From Bacillus yapensis (GTDB lineage Bacteria > Bacillota > Bacilli > Bacillales > Cytobacillaceae), in the NCBI RefSeq assembly GCF_005280205.1, contig NZ_SUND01000001.1:372001-436000 (forward strand): a stretch of 64,000 bases of DNA, read 5' to 3'. The notes below the pieces were generated by a model. It was not told the DNA's origin. It saw nothing but the letters and a program-made list of their open reading frames with translations, and ran no database searches. This document shows, piece after piece, positions 1-8,779 of the stretch (its first letter is position 1; every line of letters begins with the position of its first letter). The translations under genes were made by a program, and so were the position numbers.

Positions 1-227
1 GCGAATTTTTGGTATTTGGGCTTACTGAGCGTAGCACCGATTTCCTCAGCGTATGAAGTCAATTCAAGAGGCAGAAGCTCAAGTTCGCTGTTTTTCTGTT
101 CTACTAATTTTTCATATTTATTTTTCTCTGCTTCCTTTGCTTTTGTTTCGCTCTTATCCGCATTGCTACAGGCGACTAGAAGTATTACACAGCAAAGAAA
201 ACCAAACAGTTGCACTTTTCGTTTCAT
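1..227 (-). CDS. Lipoprotein of unknown function, 3' part cut by window edge
   Basis: The first 75 residues are visible; the reading frame runs off the left edge. The start has a strong GGAGGAG ribosome site just upstream. Residues 1-20 form a lipoprotein signal ending in a lipobox (LLVAC), followed by a short charged, Lys/Glu-rich stretch that may be a coiled coil. It is therefore probably a membrane-anchored extracytoplasmic lipoprotein. No family is recognisable from the visible part. It lies on the same strand as, and downstream of, the tandem 97-aa membrane proteins. Confidence 0.7.
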   Translation of the reverse strand, partial: MKRKVQLFGFLCCVILLVACSNADKSETKAKEAEKNKYEKLVEQKNSELELLPLELTSYAEEIGATLSKPKYQKF

Positions 228-330
228 AGTCTCCTCCTTCAAAAGAACATCTTCCAGTATTTTCATTTTATAAGTTTTACGTTTTTTCTAGAGGAATAGT
301 TTCTGAGACTTATGGACTCTTTTAGACCGC

Positions 331-349
331 AATAAAAGTCCTGACTTTT
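331..349 (-). terminator. Possible small terminator after the 97-aa gene
   Basis: A short hairpin (AAAAGTC, 2-nt loop, GACTTTT) lies about 40 nt downstream of the minus-strand 97-aa gene, and its 3' arm ends in Ts. The stem is short and A/T-rich, so the call is weak. Confidence 0.3.
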
Positions 350-385
350 GCATTTTGTTTGAAAGTTTTTCATTTCTCAACAGGA

Positions 386-679
386 TTAAACGAGTGCAGT
401 CGCTGCCCTCCAAATAAGAAAAAATGCAGCCACAGAAAGACCAACATAAATAGTACTTTTTGTTTTTTTATTGCTTTTTTCATTAATTCCTGCAAAATCA
501 ACAGCAGTAAGTATACAAGCAATGAATATTAGTCCTAGAAATGTATACATATTCCCTCTCTGACCATCTAAATTAATTTCCCAATTTTCATCCATATTTC
601 GAGCTAAATAGATCCCAAATATTAGCACTACTACACCTACGTAAGACCAAGTAATGATAGAGAATTTCTTTTTATTCAA
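386..679 (-). CDS. Small membrane protein, tandem paralogue B
   Basis: This is a 97-residue protein with a TTG start after a GAGGTGG ribosome site. It has three hydrophobic segments (about 8-26, 45-63 and 76-94) separated by short polar loops, so it is an integral membrane protein. It is clearly homologous to the gene at 799-1092: both share the MDENW motif after TM1, an LTA-D-AG motif after TM2 and a charged loop before TM3. No family function is known to me. The tandem pair follows a secreted Trp-rich protein. Immunity or accessory roles are possible, but this is inference. Confidence 0.75.
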   Translation of the reverse strand: MNKKKFSIITWSYVGVVVLIFGIYLARNMDENWEINLDGQRGNMYTFLGLIFIACILTAVDFAGINEKSNKKTKSTIYVGLSVAAFFLIWRAATALV

Positions 680-798
680 ATTTCCACCTCATATTTCCAA
701 TGTAGTGATTGAGGTTTAAGGGAATATAGACAGATTTCTTTTGTTGATTATTTATTTTTTATTCCAGATTTTACAAAAAAGAAATCAGTAAATTTCTT

Positions 799-1092
799 TT
801 AAAATATTCCCATTAATAATCTCCATACAAGGAAGAATGTCGCAAGGGATAGTCCGCCATATATCATATTTATAGTAACTTTATTACTTTTATCCCTTAC
901 ACCTGCTCCATCTATTGCAGTTAGTATTAATGCTATAAAAAATAAACCACCAAATAATACTAAGTTATATTTTTGATCTTGGAAATCTATCATCCAATTT
1001 TCATCCATCACTTGGCTTGCATACAATACAAATATAACAATGACTACAAGATAATAAGTGTAAGTAATAATTGTAAAGTGTTTCTTTTTCAA
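799..1092 (-). CDS. Small membrane protein, tandem paralogue A
   Basis: This is a 97-residue, three-TM protein with a TTG start and a GAGGTGA ribosome site. It begins 26 nt after the 516-aa gene ends, so it is probably co-transcribed with it. It is the duplicate of the gene at 386-679: same length, same MDENW motif, same arrangement of segments, but many substitutions elsewhere. The duplication is therefore old or fast-diverging. Function is unknown. Confidence 0.75.
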   Translation of the reverse strand: MKKKHFTIITYTYYLVVIVIFVLYASQVMDENWMIDFQDQKYNLVLFGGLFFIALILTAIDGAGVRDKSNKVTINMIYGGLSLATFFLVWRLLMGIF

Positions 1093-1118
1093 CTTCTCAC
1101 CTCATTATTTGTTACATT

Positions 1119-2669
1119 CTAATTTAAGGGTTGAGGGTTTACACCCCCACCCATAGGATTTTTAACAGGATTTTTTTCAATTCGATCCGTTGGATTATTT
1201 GTAGGATTGTCAGACGGAATATCTGAATCTGGTGTATTTTTTTCCATCTGAGCATCCGTAGGTTCAGTTGGTTTTGGTGTTGGCTTTTCTGAAGGTTTAT
1301 TTGGTGCATTATTTTCATTACTAGGTAGACCATCATTTATTAGATTCTTTATCTGTTCCTCAATGCCTTTTGTGATACTATCTTCAAGGATGCCAGTAGG
1401 TTCTTTAATAAATCTATCAAATATACTCCCAATAATAGGTGACAATAATTTAACAGATAAAAATGCCGTAAGTGATCCTGCAACAAAGTTCTGCCAGTTA
1501 AGAAAGTCGCCCGTTTTAAAACCTTCAGCAATCATGTTCTCAAATCCACCATATATCCCTAGAACTGTTACTAATGAACCACTTAATATTAACCCCGGAA
1601 CTATAATTGGTCCTAATAATGCCCCAGTAATACCTCCAGCAACGGTATCAACTAAAAGACTTTTAACAGAAAACGCTTCTCCATTTGCCCACAATTTAAT
1701 TATCTGCAATGTTAAATTTGATACAGCACCTGCCGCTGACCCAATTCCTAAACCTTTTAATATTCTCCCCAAAACACCAGACCGAGTATATGCTGTACCA
1801 ATTTGCCCCCAAGCAGGCAAACCCTTAAACCAACGCCAACTCGAAACGGCTTTCCCTCGAATCCATGGATAGGCAGCTGTTTTCATCCAGCTCCAAGCAG
1901 CACTCCCTCGTCCAACCACCCAAGGGACGGCCGTTCCCTTAATCCATGACCAAGCAGCCGGCCCTGCCGTGTGTCTTAACCATGTCCAGCCTGCGGCAAA
2001 TGCGCCAGTTGTCATTCCGAAATAACCGACAAGTCCGCCTACTAAGGAAGCTCCCAAGGCGCCGAAGAAATTATAATCTTCTCCTGCTAACCACTGATAT
2101 AAGAAACCAACCCCGATTGCAAGACCAGCAACAACCACAATTACGGCTATAGCTGGCAAACTTCCAACAATCAAGAAAGCACCACCGATGATGATCACTG
2201 TTGCTAATAAACCTGCTGCTATCGTTTGGACCCATTCATTCTCCTGAATCCAATCCCAGGCATCCGAGAAAAATTCTCCGATCGAGCTGCCGACATCTTT
2301 GAACCAATCTCCAATGTCACCTCCGACATCAGAGATCCAGTCCTTCGTACTATCCCAGGCATCTGATGACCAATCGAGAAATTCATTCCACTGATCCCCA
2401 ATGGAGTCACCAATGTCTTCGATAAGGTCAATCCCTTTATTACCAATATCTTTTACTTTGTTCCACGCCTTTTTCCACCAAGGAACATTTTCTCCCCCGC
2501 CACCGACGGATTCTCCCTTGCCATCGGATATATCTGTTTCGTGAATATTCTGACCATCAGTTTGTATATCTTCTACATTAGCATAAATTGGATGTACTAA
2601 AAATGCCTGTAGATAAAGGACTGTAATCATACATATGAAAAATCCAACCCATTTTTCCTTTTGAGGCAT
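1119..2669 (-). CDS. Trp-rich secreted or membrane protein of the Tad locus
   Basis: A 516-residue protein starting after a GGAGG site. An N-terminal hydrophobic segment (about 9-30) acts as a signal or anchor. Residues 60-145 are an amphipathic Trp/Asp/Gly-rich stretch with W-D-W-type spacing. Residues 146-230 are strongly hydrophobic and Gly-rich (two or three membrane segments). Residues about 228-285 hold a roughly 20-residue repeat with an AAWSW core and a PW pair. Another Gly-rich hydrophobic region follows (about 300-415). The C-terminal 75 residues are a Pro/Asn/Thr-rich tail. It is the next gene after the TadG-like protein, 30 nt away. I do not recognise a family. A pilus-associated surface protein or a membrane-active exported protein are both possible. 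Confidence 0.7.
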   Translation of the reverse strand: MPQKEKWVGFFICMITVLYLQAFLVHPIYANVEDIQTDGQNIHETDISDGKGESVGGGGENVPWWKKAWNKVKDIGNKGIDLIEDIGDSIGDQWNEFLDWSSDAWDSTKDWISDVGGDIGDWFKDVGSSIGEFFSDAWDWIQENEWVQTIAAGLLATVIIIGGAFLIVGSLPAIAVIVVVAGLAIGVGFLYQWLAGEDYNFFGALGASLVGGLVGYFGMTTGAFAAGWTWLRHTAGPAAWSWIKGTAVPWVVGRGSAAWSWMKTAAYPWIRGKAVSSWRWFKGLPAWGQIGTAYTRSGVLGRILKGLGIGSAAGAVSNLTLQIIKLWANGEAFSVKSLLVDTVAGGITGALLGPIIVPGLILSGSLVTVLGIYGGFENMIAEGFKTGDFLNWQNFVAGSLTAFLSVKLLSPIIGSIFDRFIKEPTGILEDSITKGIEEQIKNLINDGLPSNENNAPNKPSEKPTPKPTEPTDAQMEKNTPDSDIPSDNPTNNPTDRIEKNPVKNPMGGGVNPQPLN

Positions 2670-2699
2670 CCCTTTTCCTCCTTCACCATCCTTAAAGAT

Positions 2700-3455
2700 T
2701 TAGTTGCAAGAAATCGTATAACCTTCCGGATCCCCAATTATCGCTGAGGATTCAGATGTTATCGCAGGAACCTCCCCATCTGGAACAGTGGTGAATTTCC
2801 CCCTTCGGTCCGTTTCAACATAGATTCGAAAATCCTCTGGGATAAAAGTAAATTCCGATACGTGATCGTTTTGATTCTTCTCTGCGTATTCTTCTGCTTC
2901 TTCTCTGGCGTCCTCTAAATGATTGCGAACAACTTTACAGGACATATCATTGACCTCATCATCATCAAAGAAAAATTTCATAGCTGTCATAGCCTTTACC
3001 TTGGCAGAATGATTAAGGAGCCATGCCCTTACATCCCCTGGCATACTCTTTCCCATCATTGCTTCTTTCATATCCACAAACAAATCTAAGAGTTCCTCAG
3101 TAGAAGGTGGATCTGGTGGAGGCGTTTCCTCATCGCCATCTTCCTCTCCCTCCTCTTCTTCCAAATCCTCCAAAGCTTCTTCTAAAAATTTCTCCCATTC
3201 CTCCCCAAGCTTATCAAGCTCCTCCTGGGTTTTCGTCTGTAATTCGTCTTTCATATAATCATTTGCTGTTTTCGCAGCTGCAATCGCGGCCGCATCGGCC
3301 CCGGTTTGCGTGACCCTTTTATTAATAAAGACATTGGAAAAATCAAAAAAGAGCAAGCCAAAAAAGATGGCAGCTAGAACCATGCCGACCATGATCAGGA
3401 GAGTCCCGCTGCCTTGTTCATTTTTTAAATAGGATTTCAGTTTATTAGTTTTCAT
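2700..3455 (-). CDS. TadG-like pseudopilin or pilus-assembly membrane protein
   Basis: The chosen ATG at 3455 follows GGAGG at 9-nt spacing and overlaps the end of the upstream tadE-like gene by 11 nt. It gives 251 residues; longer readings lack a ribosome site. The N-terminus has the Tad-pilin-like layout: a basic stretch, NEQGSGT, then a hydrophobic helix and the TGADAAAIAAA motif typical of TadG/TadE-like proteins. The middle carries an acidic low-complexity stretch (about residues 72-98). The C-terminal domain is extracytoplasmic. It is probably a minor pilin or assembly factor of the Flp pilus. Confidence 0.75.
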   Translation of the reverse strand: MKTNKLKSYLKNEQGSGTLLIMVGMVLAAIFFGLLFFDFSNVFINKRVTQTGADAAAIAAAKTANDYMKDELQTKTQEELDKLGEEWEKFLEEALEDLEEEEGEEDGDEETPPPDPPSTEELLDLFVDMKEAMMGKSMPGDVRAWLLNHSAKVKAMTAMKFFFDDDEVNDMSCKVVRNHLEDAREEAEEYAEKNQNDHVSEFTFIPEDFRIYVETDRRGKFTTVPDGEVPAITSESSAIIGDPEGYTISCN

Positions 3456-3837
3456 CGGTATCATCCTCCATAGGCATGACCGCATCGACTGTATAAGTAA
3501 ATTCCATGTCACCAATCAAGGGGAGCTTAACTATCGGAGCTGTGATCTTCACAAATACATGGGCGTCTACCGTTCCCGGTCCACCTGACACCTCTACTTT
3601 TATCCCAGATGCAGACCTTTCCGCAACCGCCCTCCAATCAGGATCATGTATGGCCGCAGCTCTTGCCCCATCTCTGGCAGCAGATTCACCGACTACTAAC
3701 GAAAAAGCAATAAGACCAATTTGCCAAATTATTAGGATGGAGAGAATGATTAAAGGGAACATCGCGACAAACTCAATCGCCTGCGAGCCTCGTTCATTTT
3801 TAATATATCTTTTAAAAATCCCCTTCAACGACATCAC
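3445..3837 (-). CDS. tadE: TadE-like minor pilin
   Basis: A 130-residue protein with the TadE signature: NERGSQAIEF at the start of a single hydrophobic helix (about 15-45), followed by ESAARDGARAAA and a small C-terminal extracytoplasmic domain. The Glu five residues into the helix matches the class of prepilin-like substrates cleaved after Gly. It sits between the Flp pilin and the TadG-like gene, which fits the family's usual position. Confidence 0.85.
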   Translation of the reverse strand: MMSLKGIFKRYIKNERGSQAIEFVAMFPLIILSILIIWQIGLIAFSLVVGESAARDGARAAAIHDPDWRAVAERSASGIKVEVSGGPGTVDAHVFVKITAPIVKLPLIGDMEFTYTVDAVMPMEDDTDEN

Positions 3838-3860
3838 CTCATCCTTTGCCCATACTATCC

Positions 3861-4067
3861 TTATAGTCCTTCAATCATTTCTTTCAATTTCCTAATAATC
3901 GTTTTACCTAAAGAGGTATCACCATCTAACCCTGCTGCAATGACACCCATAATCGCTAATACTACAAGACCAAGTGCCACCCACTCTAAGGCTTGTGCCC
4001 CCTTTTCATTGTTTACATAGCGTGCATACACAGAATTCATTTTGTTCCAAGCTTTCTTCATCAACAT
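3861..4067 (-). CDS. flp: Flp-type major pilin
   Basis: A short prepilin (68 residues from the ATG at 4067, which has AGGAGG at 6-nt spacing; the ATG two codons earlier overlaps the ribosome site). The leader ends NNEKG and is followed by AQALEWVALG, which gives the Gly-cleavage site and the conserved Glu at mature position 5. A 20-residue hydrophobic helix and a short charged C-terminus follow. This is the usual size and shape of Flp pilin, the main subunit of the Tad pilus. The processing peptidase is not encoded in this window. Confidence 0.88.
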   Translation of the reverse strand: MLMKKAWNKMNSVYARYVNNEKGAQALEWVALGLVVLAIMGVIAAGLDGDTSLGKTIIRKLKEMIEGL

Positions 4068-4119
4068 GTTCATCCTCCTAATATCGTAAAATTTGTTTTA
4101 AACGCCTATTGTTTATTTT

Positions 4120-4150
4120 CTTACGAAAAAACTTATGGTTTTTTCGTAAG
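4120..4150. other. Perfect 13-bp inverted repeat upstream of flp
   Basis: A CTTACGAAAAAAC arm, a 5-nt loop and the exact complement form a perfect hairpin about 50 bp upstream of the flp start and 240 bp downstream of tadC. It could terminate the assembly-gene transcript (there is no long T-run on the minus strand after it), act as an operator for flp, or stabilise an mRNA end between the strongly expressed pilin and the assembly genes. The dyad is seen directly; its role is inferred. Confidence 0.5.
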
Positions 4151-4177
4151 TGTTTTCGACAGACGTACCCACCACAT

Positions 4178-4366
4178 AACCGGAGAAATTCCGTTTATTT
4201 CGAAAAATGAATGAAGATTAAGTGAAATTGGCGGAGATTTTCCGCTTAAATAACCTAAACAGCCTTTAAATCATGAAAATGGATAGCTTAACCGGAAAAA
4301 TTCCGCTTATTTGTTGTGAAGATAGGTAAACTTCTTGATTTAGCCGGAATTTTTCCGCCTATTTTT
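4178..4366. repeat. Four-copy array, CGGA(N)TTCCG palindromes, period about 52
   Basis: Four short palindromes of the form CGGAAAAATTCCGCTTATTT begin at 4181, 4232, 4293 and 4345, giving spacings of 51, 61 and 52. Each unit can pair with itself (CGGA with TCCG), and the copy at 4231 extends the stem to GCGGA/TCCGC. This array and the hairpin at 4120-4150 account for most of the gap of about 320 bp between tadC and flp. No ORF is visible here. Confidence 0.7.
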
Positions 4367-4392
4367 CAAAGTAATAAAATCCTCCCTCCCAC

Positions 4393-5331
4393 CTAAAAGA
4401 AAAAGTGATCCAATCCAAATGCTTCCGGATTATATATAAGGTTTAAAGCTAGCAATCCTAAAATTAAGCCAATAACGGATGGCGCTATAAAAAATGTGGT
4501 TACTAGCGTGATTAATGGACTTGCCTTTGCTGCTTTTTCCTTTGCAGCAAAGCCACGTGTGGCTCTTAAGTCATCCGCTTGCAATTTAAAGGTTCTTGAG
4601 ACGGGAACCCCCAAGTTGGAACCTTGCATAAGAGCATTAACAAGAGAGTGCAGCTCTTTTGAAGAACTCCGATCAATTAATCCTTGATATGCACTCGAGC
4701 GCGTTACCCCTAACTCAATTTCTCGGTTAAAACGGTCAATCTCTTCACTTAACGGCCCCTCGAACTGCTTCGTTACCTGCTTTAATGCTCCATCTAAGCT
4801 AACCCCTGCTGACAAAGTAACACTAACTGTATCAAGAAAATCCGGCATCATTATACTAATCATTTCCTGCCTGTTCTTCGCTTTAAAATAAATCCAGACA
4901 TTCGGCCCGAATAGGCCACCAAAGATAGCCAAGAGAATAACTGGCATCGCAAAAGGCAATCCTATGAAACTATAGAATGACCCAAAACCTAGACCACACA
5001 TCGCTAACACAAAGCGAAACCCATAAAAATCCTGAAGATGCATGCCCAAGGGATTCCCTGCTTGATTAATCAGTATTTCAGTCTTTTGAATATCCGTAAA
5101 AAAGGGATAATTAATACCGATGGGACCAGCTTTTTTCCCAAGCTTCACGAGTGGCATAACGAAACGCTCTCGCAAATTCTGTTTCTTCTTTTTCTTTTTC
5201 TCCGTAAGTCCATTCGCTTTAAGCAAATTATCTTTTTTCGCAATAAATAAATACAAAAAGACAAAACCAATAAACAATAAGATTAATATGCTAATAAACA
5301 TAACACTCGAAAAAAGACTTAAGAATTTCAT
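4393..5331 (-). CDS. tadC: TadC-type inner-membrane platform protein
   Basis: A 312-residue type II secretion F-domain protein. It has an N-terminal TM (about 8-30), a Lys-rich cytoplasmic stretch, two central TMs (about 105-150), the F-domain with a DFLDTVSVTLSAGVSLDGAL motif, and a C-terminal TM (about 275-300). It follows tadB by 4 nt and is the second of the two F-domain proteins usual for Tad systems. With TadB it forms the membrane platform on which the TadA ATPase drives pilin assembly. Confidence 0.85.
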   Translation of the reverse strand: MKFLSLFSSVMFISILILLFIGFVFLYLFIAKKDNLLKANGLTEKKKKKKQNLRERFVMPLVKLGKKAGPIGINYPFFTDIQKTEILINQAGNPLGMHLQDFYGFRFVLAMCGLGFGSFYSFIGLPFAMPVILLAIFGGLFGPNVWIYFKAKNRQEMISIMMPDFLDTVSVTLSAGVSLDGALKQVTKQFEGPLSEEIDRFNREIELGVTRSSAYQGLIDRSSSKELHSLVNALMQGSNLGVPVSRTFKLQADDLRATRGFAAKEKAAKASPLITLVTTFFIAPSVIGLILGLLALNLIYNPEAFGLDHFFF

Positions 5332-5335
5332 AGCC

Positions 5336-6268
5336 TTACACCCTTATCGTCGTAATTCTTTTAATAATGACAAATGCGACAAAGTTCATCGCGGCAAAAC
5401 CTGCAAAAATCAGTAGACCGAACGGAGTAAAAAGAACGTTTAAGAAGCCTTTAATAAAGAGGTTCATCATTAACGCCATTAATACCGGCATGCCCATGAG
5501 AATGTAAGCAACCGAACGACTCTCAGCTGTAATCGTCTTGATTTCTTTATGCACCCGACTTCTTTCTTCAAGCGTTTCTGCCATATTGGTGAGAACCTCG
5601 GCAAGATTCCCCCCTACCCTTTGCTGAATTAAGATCGTGCTCACAAAAATATTGATATCATTGCTGGAAACTCTTTCACGAAATTCATTCATGACAAGCT
5701 CTAAGCTATCCCCTAACTTCAACTGGTAATCCATTTGCTGAAATTCGACTTTACTAGGAGCCTTAATATCCCTTCCGACCATTTCGATCGCTTGGGGAAT
5801 CGTTTGACCCGCTTTAATGCCATTTGCCATCATCCGGCATACTTCCGGAAGTTGTTGGTTAAAGCTCTCTGTCCGTTTGTTCTTCCTCGAACTTAAATAG
5901 AGCTTCGACCCAACCGCCACAATTAAGTAGGCAAACAAAAATCCCATCATCGTATATAGTCCAAGTAGCGTGACATTGACAAAGGTTAGGGCTGCTAAAA
6001 GGAGAATGTAAATCCCCATATATTCCGAAGGCTTTAAAGGAATATCACCTTGAATCAGCTTCTTCTTAAGGGTTTCGGCCAGTTCAGAGTCGTCGTACTT
6101 ATCACCAATTAGCAATACAAAGCTTCTTCTTTCCTGTTGCTTTTTCTTATCAAACCATGTGTACATTCGCTTATAGGTTTTCCGGGTATTTCTACTTTGG
6201 ACAGCATAGTAAATACCGGCAATTAAGGTAAAAATGCTTCCTGTTAAGGCAATCCAACTTAGGTTCAT
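5336..6268 (-). CDS. tadB: TadB-type inner-membrane platform protein
   Basis: A 310-residue T2SS F-domain protein with TMs near residues 5-22, 87-125, 255-275 and 280-303. The F-domain contains LPEVCRMMANGIKAGQTIPQAI and QRVGGNLAEVL motifs. Its start overlaps the tadA stop (ATGA), indicating translational coupling. It is the first platform protein of the Tad machine. Confidence 0.86.
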   Translation of the reverse strand: MNLSWIALTGSIFTLIAGIYYAVQSRNTRKTYKRMYTWFDKKKQQERRSFVLLIGDKYDDSELAETLKKKLIQGDIPLKPSEYMGIYILLLAALTFVNVTLLGLYTMMGFLFAYLIVAVGSKLYLSSRKNKRTESFNQQLPEVCRMMANGIKAGQTIPQAIEMVGRDIKAPSKVEFQQMDYQLKLGDSLELVMNEFRERVSSNDINIFVSTILIQQRVGGNLAEVLTNMAETLEERSRVHKEIKTITAESRSVAYILMGMPVLMALMMNLFIKGFLNVLFTPFGLLIFAGFAAMNFVAFVIIKRITTIRV

Positions 6269-7605
6269 GGAAAGACACCACTTTCCACATCATTTAGGAC
6301 CAAGTGAATGCCAAACGCCTGGAACCGCTCCAATATTCTTGGGGTATAGTCTGTTTTAACAAATTGCCCTGTAACTGTTCCATCTGCAAGGGTAGCTTGG
6401 CGCTCATAACGATAAATATCTCTTAACTGGATTTGTCCTTGTTCCTCAACAAGCTCGGTAATGTGAACGATTCTTCTTTTACCATCAGAAAATCTTGAGG
6501 TTTGGACAATCAAATCGAGTGCACCAACGAAATAGCCTCGAATCACCTCTACCGTCAACGGAAGGCCAGACATGATGACCATCGATTCCAAACGTCCTAG
6601 TGCGTCCTTTGGGCTGTTGGCGTGAATCGTTGTTAAGGAACCTTCATGACCCGTGTTCATCGCTTGAAGCATATCGATTGCTTCTGAACCACGAACCTCC
6701 CCGACAACAATACGATCCGGTCGCATCCGGAGGGCGTTTTTCACAAGATGACGAATCGTTACTTCCCCTTTTCCCTCCATATTCGGTGGGCGGGCTTCCA
6801 AGCGAACTAAGTTATCATGGGTAAATCGCAGCTCCGCCATATCCTCAATCGTGACAATCCGCTCACCTCTCGGAATGGAGGCAGATAAGACGTTCAAAAG
6901 AGTCGTCTTCCCGCTCCCGGTTCCCCCGGATACGAGAATATTGGATTTCGCTTGTACTGCCGCTTGTAAAAATTCGGCCATTTCATCTGAAAAGCTGCCA
7001 AAGTTCTTCAAATCATCTAAGGTATACGGATCCTTTTGGAATTTCCGAATAGAAATCGATGGACCATCGACACTAATAGGTGGAATGACCGCATTCACAC
7101 GGCTTCCATCTTGCAATCGTGCATCGACCATCGGCGAGCTTTCATCAATCCTCCGACCCAAAGGAGCAATAATACGATCAATAATATGACGAACATGATT
7201 ATCATCCTTGAACTTTACCCGTGTCTTCTCAATTTTTCCGTTCTTCTCGATAAAAATTTCGTTCGGACCATTGACCATGATTTCGGTAATCGATTCATCT
7301 CGCAATAGACTTTCGAGCGGCCCATATCCGACTGACTCGTTGATGATTTGCTGAATAATCTGCTCCATCTGGTCAGAAGTAATGATCACTTTTTCCTCGT
7401 TTATCATTTGCGTGACTAAGCGTTCAATCGTCTTTTTTCGCTCTACTGGTGGAAGCATCGTAATAGTCTCAAGATTCGCTTCTTTAATTAAGCGATCCTT
7501 GTAATGACGAACCCAAATATCAATTTGCGATTGCCCAACATTCCACTCTTGTTGATTCTTCTGATTCCTTGCGCCTATGACCGCTGCTTTTTCAATCCAG
7601 GACAT
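6265..7605 (-). CDS. tadA: TadA/CpaF secretion ATPase
   Basis: A 446-residue hexameric type II/IV secretion ATPase that powers Flp pilus assembly. An N-terminal domain (to about residue 180) precedes Walker A (GGTGSGKTT, about residue 228), an Asp box (TIEDMAEL), Walker B (MRPDRIVVGEVRG) and a His box (GHEGSLTTIHAN), all intact. It begins after a GAGGTGAGGAT site, 4 nt downstream of tadZ, and overlaps tadB. The length is normal for CpaF. Confidence 0.93.
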   Translation of the reverse strand: MSWIEKAAVIGARNQKNQQEWNVGQSQIDIWVRHYKDRLIKEANLETITMLPPVERKKTIERLVTQMINEEKVIITSDQMEQIIQQIINESVGYGPLESLLRDESITEIMVNGPNEIFIEKNGKIEKTRVKFKDDNHVRHIIDRIIAPLGRRIDESSPMVDARLQDGSRVNAVIPPISVDGPSISIRKFQKDPYTLDDLKNFGSFSDEMAEFLQAAVQAKSNILVSGGTGSGKTTLLNVLSASIPRGERIVTIEDMAELRFTHDNLVRLEARPPNMEGKGEVTIRHLVKNALRMRPDRIVVGEVRGSEAIDMLQAMNTGHEGSLTTIHANSPKDALGRLESMVIMSGLPLTVEVIRGYFVGALDLIVQTSRFSDGKRRIVHITELVEEQGQIQLRDIYRYERQATLADGTVTGQFVKTDYTPRILERFQAFGIHLVLNDVESGVFP

Positions 7606-7609
7606 ATCC

Positions 7610-8737
7610 TCACCTCATTGTCCGTTTAATCAGCTCATCTGAATACTTCTTCACATCTTTCGCAACCTTTGTTGAACCTTTATCCTTCACTTTTTTAAAA
7701 AAGGCTCCTCCCATATTGAGCGTCGGTTGAATCGAGAAAAAGTCAGAATGAATAAGTCCATGAACTTCTCTATCAAGAATTTTTGAAATATCCTTTTCCG
7801 TTAACTCAAGCTTAGAATGGACACGATTCACGATGATCGAAAGATTGTCATTTTTTCCAATTTGGAAACGGTCAAACATCTCTGCAGCATACTTATAAGC
7901 TCGCAGTCCGAGGCTATCTGGAGTTAACACATAATGGACATGCGTCGCTTCGTTTAAGCCTGTGAAAGATAGATTATTGATGGAGGTTGGCAAATCAAGA
8001 ATGACAAAGTCGTATTGGCTCTTCGCCACCCTTATCAACCTGCTGATCAACTCGTCTGGAATTTGCTCAGCCTTCGCCGGATCAGTTGGACCTGTAATCA
8101 AGGTGAGATTAGCTTCTTCTATGTATTGGCCGATATTTTGAATATGGCGAATATCCATTTCTTCCATAACCGGAATTAAATCATAATAAGAACGGAATGG
8201 CTGACTACCAAAGAGGACTTCGATATTCCCAAATTGGGCATTCAAGTCAATCACCAATACCTTCAATTGTTGGTGAATACTGAGGGACTGCGCCACCATC
8301 GAGGCAAGCAAAGTTTTACCACTCCCACCCTTTGCGCTATAAAAAGCATGAACCTGACCTGTGCCATACCCCGACTCCGCTTCTTTTTGAAAAAGAAATT
8401 GGTTGTTTAATTCTTTAATCAGGTGATTCAAGCGATGTTCTTCTTCTGGAAAAAGGATCAAATCCTTCGCGCCCGCAACAAGTAGCTCTCTTCCGATCTC
8501 AAAATCATGCTCGCTCGTTAGCCCTATTAATATGCTTGTCGAAGGGACTTGAAGCTTTCGCGGATCATCAATCGTCTCTAAATCCACAAAAATATAATGA
8601 TAATGCTGCTGCTCTAAAAATGTTCGTTTCCAATCAGAAACGGTTGTAAGCTCGATTTGATCATCATTTAATAGATTGCTTAATTGCTCTTTCCACACTT
8701 GATTTTTTGATATGAATAGACCTTTAAAATTACTCAA
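7610..8737 (-). CDS. tadZ: TadZ/CpaE-like ParA-family protein
   Basis: A 375-residue protein with a TTG start after AAGGA (9-nt spacing). Residues 1-115 resemble a degenerate receiver-like domain, as in CpaE/TadZ. Residues 125-370 are a MinD/ParA ATPase with a deviant Walker A (KGGSGKT near residue 137). In this family it places the pilus machine in the cell. It is followed by tadA. Confidence 0.85.
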   Translation of the reverse strand: MSNFKGLFISKNQVWKEQLSNLLNDDQIELTTVSDWKRTFLEQQHYHYIFVDLETIDDPRKLQVPSTSILIGLTSEHDFEIGRELLVAGAKDLILFPEEEHRLNHLIKELNNQFLFQKEAESGYGTGQVHAFYSAKGGSGKTLLASMVAQSLSIHQQLKVLVIDLNAQFGNIEVLFGSQPFRSYYDLIPVMEEMDIRHIQNIGQYIEEANLTLITGPTDPAKAEQIPDELISRLIRVAKSQYDFVILDLPTSINNLSFTGLNEATHVHYVLTPDSLGLRAYKYAAEMFDRFQIGKNDNLSIIVNRVHSKLELTEKDISKILDREVHGLIHSDFFSIQPTLNMGGAFFKKVKDKGSTKVAKDVKKYSDELIKRTMR

Positions 8738-8779
8738 CGATACGCATCCTTCCTATTATCCTGCAGTTTTTAGAAAAAA

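Noticed and set aside
1363-1872. 169-codon plus-strand ORF opposite the Trp-rich gene
   Set aside because: It is antisense to a gene with a good ribosome site, signal peptide and operon position, and has no features of its own.
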